From Daejeonella sp. H1SJ63 (lineage in GTDB: Bacteria > Bacteroidota > Bacteroidia > Sphingobacteriales > Sphingobacteriaceae): a stretch of DNA of 64,000 bases. Under the pieces are notes generated by a model that saw nothing but the letters and a program-made list of their open reading frames with translations, was not told the DNA's origin and did no database searches. Where the stretch lies: the NCBI RefSeq assembly GCF_029360775.1, contig NZ_JARKMZ010000039.1, positions 95,279-159,278 on the forward strand, given 5' to 3'. The translations under genes and the position numbers were made by a program. Shown one piece after another: positions 62,235 through 64,000 of this stretch. Numbering within the stretch: position 1 is the first letter of the stretch; every line of letters begins with the position of its first letter.

Positions 62235-63589
62235 AAAACAAATCAAATACCTTGCATGTACCACCTCAAGCTATGGAAATAGAGGAGGTAATACTGGGGG
62301 CTGTCATGTTAGAACGCGAAGCATACCATGAAATAAGCAACCTGATAAACGAAAACAGCTTTTATGATCTGAGACATCAGAAAATTTTCAAGGCTATTAA
62401 AAGCCTATTCATGGCCTCTCAACCAATAGATATCTTAACTGTAACAAATCATTTGAGGAATACGGGAGAGCTCGAGGCTGTGGGTGGAGCATTCTATATA
62501 ACCGAACTCACAAGTAGGGTCACCTCTTCTGCTAACATTGAACATCATGCTTTAATAGTAATGCAGAAATATGTTGAGCGGGAAACTATCAGGTTGGTAG
62601 CAGAAACCTCACAAAATATATTCGAAGGGTCTAGTGATATTTTTAATATTCACGACAACCTAATCATTTCAATTCAAAAATTAACTGAAACCAATGGTGA
62701 TCAAGTCTCAGAGTTAAATAATATTATCACTGATCGTTTGAGTTATTATGAAACTAAAAATGATAGTGGATTGACGGGAGTTACCAGCGGATTTAACGGT
62801 ATTGACCTTATTACCTCTGGTTGGCAAAAATCAAATTTAATCATACTTGCCGGTCGTCCTGCAATGGGAAAAACAGCCCTTATGCTAAATTTTGCCAGAA
62901 ATGCAGCGGTATTGGGAGAAATACCGGTTGTAATATTTTCTCTTGAAATGAGCAAAGAACAGTTAACTGACAGACTCATAGCCTCTGAAACTGGAATTTC
63001 TTTAGATCTCATTCTTAATAGGGGATTGCAAGATCATCATTTTAAGAAGATACACGAAATGAAAGAATTGATTGATAGTCAAATTTTTATCGATGATACA
63101 TCTGCTCTAAGTATTCAGGCTTTTAGATCAAAATGTGCACGCCTGAAACGGAATAACAAGGTTGGTTTAATCATAGTTGATTATTTACAACTAATGAAAG
63201 GGGAGCCAGAGTATAAAAACAATCGTGAGCAAGAAATAAGTAGTATTTCAAGAAGTTTAAAGGCAGTTGCAAAAGACCTAAATGTGCCGGTAATAGCTTT
63301 ATCTCAGCTAAGTAGAAAAGTCGAAGAAAGAGCTGATAAACGCCCTATGTTATCTGACCTAAGGGAATCCGGGTCAATCGAGCAAGATGCAGATCAGGTG
63401 GTATTTCTTTTCCGGCCTGAGTATTATGGTATTAAAGAAGATAGATATGGCAATAGCATGATAGGTATAACAGAGGTCATTTTTGCCAAGAATAGAAACG
63501 GAGCTGTTGACAATGCTCTTCTAAGTTTCAACGGGGCTAAAATGAAATTCTGTGATAACGCTTTAGAAATAACTCAAGACTTATTTTAA
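62231..63589 (+). CDS. dnaB: Replicative DNA helicase DnaB-like, element-borne
   Basis: A 452-residue hexameric helicase. N-terminal collar domain (PPQAMEIEEVILGAVMLERE), linker, and RecA-like domain with Walker A G208RPAMGKT215, SLEMSKEQLTDRLIASETGI, Walker B LIIVDYLQLMKG and the H4-like ALSQLSRKVEERADKRP and SGSIEQDADQVVFLFRPEYY. Length is close to chromosomal DnaB (450-520), so it is complete. Alongside the initiator-like gene it gives the element its own replication module. Confidence 0.93.
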   Translation: MKNKSNTLHVPPQAMEIEEVILGAVMLEREAYHEISNLINENSFYDLRHQKIFKAIKSLFMASQPIDILTVTNHLRNTGELEAVGGAFYITELTSRVTSSANIEHHALIVMQKYVERETIRLVAETSQNIFEGSSDIFNIHDNLIISIQKLTETNGDQVSELNNIITDRLSYYETKNDSGLTGVTSGFNGIDLITSGWQKSNLIILAGRPAMGKTALMLNFARNAAVLGEIPVVIFSLEMSKEQLTDRLIASETGISLDLILNRGLQDHHFKKIHEMKELIDSQIFIDDTSALSIQAFRSKCARLKRNNKVGLIIVDYLQLMKGEPEYKNNREQEISSISRSLKAVAKDLNVPVIALSQLSRKVEERADKRPMLSDLRESGSIEQDADQVVFLFRPEYYGIKEDRYGNSMIGITEVIFAKNRNGAVDNALLSFNGAKMKFCDNALEITQDLF

Positions 63590-63599
63590 AACTAATAAA

Positions 63600-63938
63600 A
63601 TGACAAAAAACGCACATCTAAACAAGATTGGATTTGAAAAAATCATGATATGGGAGAATCTATCACCCCTTGAAACATTGAAGAGTGAGGTATCTCAGTT
63701 AATTGGATTGGCTAATGCGGTAGCTGATGAATATGAAAAGTTGAATATAGGCAAGTTTACCCAAGGAGTTTATGATGACATTGTAGGTAATGGAATTGCA
63801 AATATAAGGGGCAAATATATAGATGCAACAAAGGCAGAAATCGAAAGATTGAAAGTTTCTAATCCTACCGTTAAGAATGCATTATTGGAAAGAATCGATA
63901 TAGACCTCAATAATCTGGATGATTCTATAGTTGAATAA
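63600..63938 (+). CDS. Small unknown protein after dnaB
   Basis: A 112-residue, helical, charged protein (KSEVSQLIGLANAVADEYEKLN, KYIDATKAEIERLKVSNPTV). No known motif. Starts 10 bases after dnaB. The stop codon abuts the repeats of a probable insertion sequence at 63939, so the gene's end may have been redefined by that insertion. Confidence 0.65.
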   Translation: MTKNAHLNKIGFEKIMIWENLSPLETLKSEVSQLIGLANAVADEYEKLNIGKFTQGVYDDIVGNGIANIRGKYIDATKAEIERLKVSNPTVKNALLERIDIDLNNLDDSIVE

Positions 63939-64000
63939 TCTGCACTAAAGTGAGCCACCTATTCTGGACTAAACTGAGCCAGTGAATCTGGTCAAACTGA
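63939..64000 (+). mobile_element. Left end of a probable IS21-family insertion sequence
   Basis: Two full and one partial direct repeats with an exact 24-base period start at 63939, 63963 and 63987: TCTGCACTAAAGTGAGCCAC, TCTGGACTAAACTGAGCCAG, TCTGGTCAAACTGA. IS21-family ends carry such multiple repeats. The TG at 63941 would be the terminal dinucleotide. The rest lies beyond the window. Confidence 0.5.

Overview
The window looks like a chromosome segment from a member of the Bacteroidetes, most likely Sphingobacteriaceae (Pedobacter or Mucilaginibacter-like). Three things support this. Promoters at all three tRNA genes fit the Bacteroidetes pattern TTG-N18-20-TAnnTTTG. The protein families are typical of the phylum: a hybrid two-component regulator with a Reg_prop propeller, PSCyt1/DUF1549/DUF1501 proteins, and a tyrosine integrase with an Arm-DNA-bind_5-like N-terminus. 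Coding sequence is AT-rich and Shine-Dalgarno sites are scarce.

Layout. 0-2.5 kb: the end of an AAA+ ATPase, a DeoR-type regulator and the MurNAc-6-phosphate etherase murQ. 2.7-13.5 kb: eight exported enzymes or binding proteins around one LacI-type regulator. They include two amidohydrolases, a kelch propeller, an isochorismatase-like hydrolase, an alpha/alpha-toroid protein, a Gfo/Idh oxidoreductase, a ceramidase-like hydrolase and a DegT aminotransferase. Four of the enzymes carry twin-arginine signals. Four matching palindromic operators (consensus CGKGTACGTWAMCG) sit in front of all four transcription units, so this looks like one locally controlled periplasmic pathway of unknown substrate. 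13.7-22.5 kb: a YdjM-like membrane protein, an MCE/Mla lipid transporter (mlaEFD), then a Lol-like module (LolA-like carrier, two FtsX permeases, ATPase) and an outer-membrane barrel. 22.6-23.9 kb: a CoA-transferase. 24-35.2 kb: a giant hybrid sensor facing a four-gene cytochrome-type (PSCyt1/DUF1549/DUF1501/DUF2231) locus.

35.4-50 kb: a minus-strand copper-resistance cluster with damage at three places. It holds a cusA read in two frames, cusC, two cusB-like adaptors, an ATP-cone/Mrr-like nuclease, a Ca2+-type P-ATPase, an archaeal-type AMP phosphorylase, a PRPP synthetase, an SRPBCC protein and a truncated frameshifted Cu-ATPase. An outer-membrane barrel fragment lies at its right edge beside tRNA-Pro. 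50-57 kb: tRNA-Pro, an OmpA-family protein, a candidate structured RNA, tRNA-Ser, a PgpH-like HD phosphohydrolase, tRNA-Arg, an MlrC-like protein and a bile-acid:sodium symporter homologue.

57.2-64 kb: accessory DNA. A five-copy 11-bp array precedes an orphan protein. Two broken tRNA-Ser-like 3' ends and several hairpins follow. Then comes an integrated element with an integrase, an unknown gene, an HTH gene, a small gene, a replication-initiator-like gene, dnaB and a small gene. The window ends inside 24-bp repeats that look like the end of an IS21-type insertion sequence.
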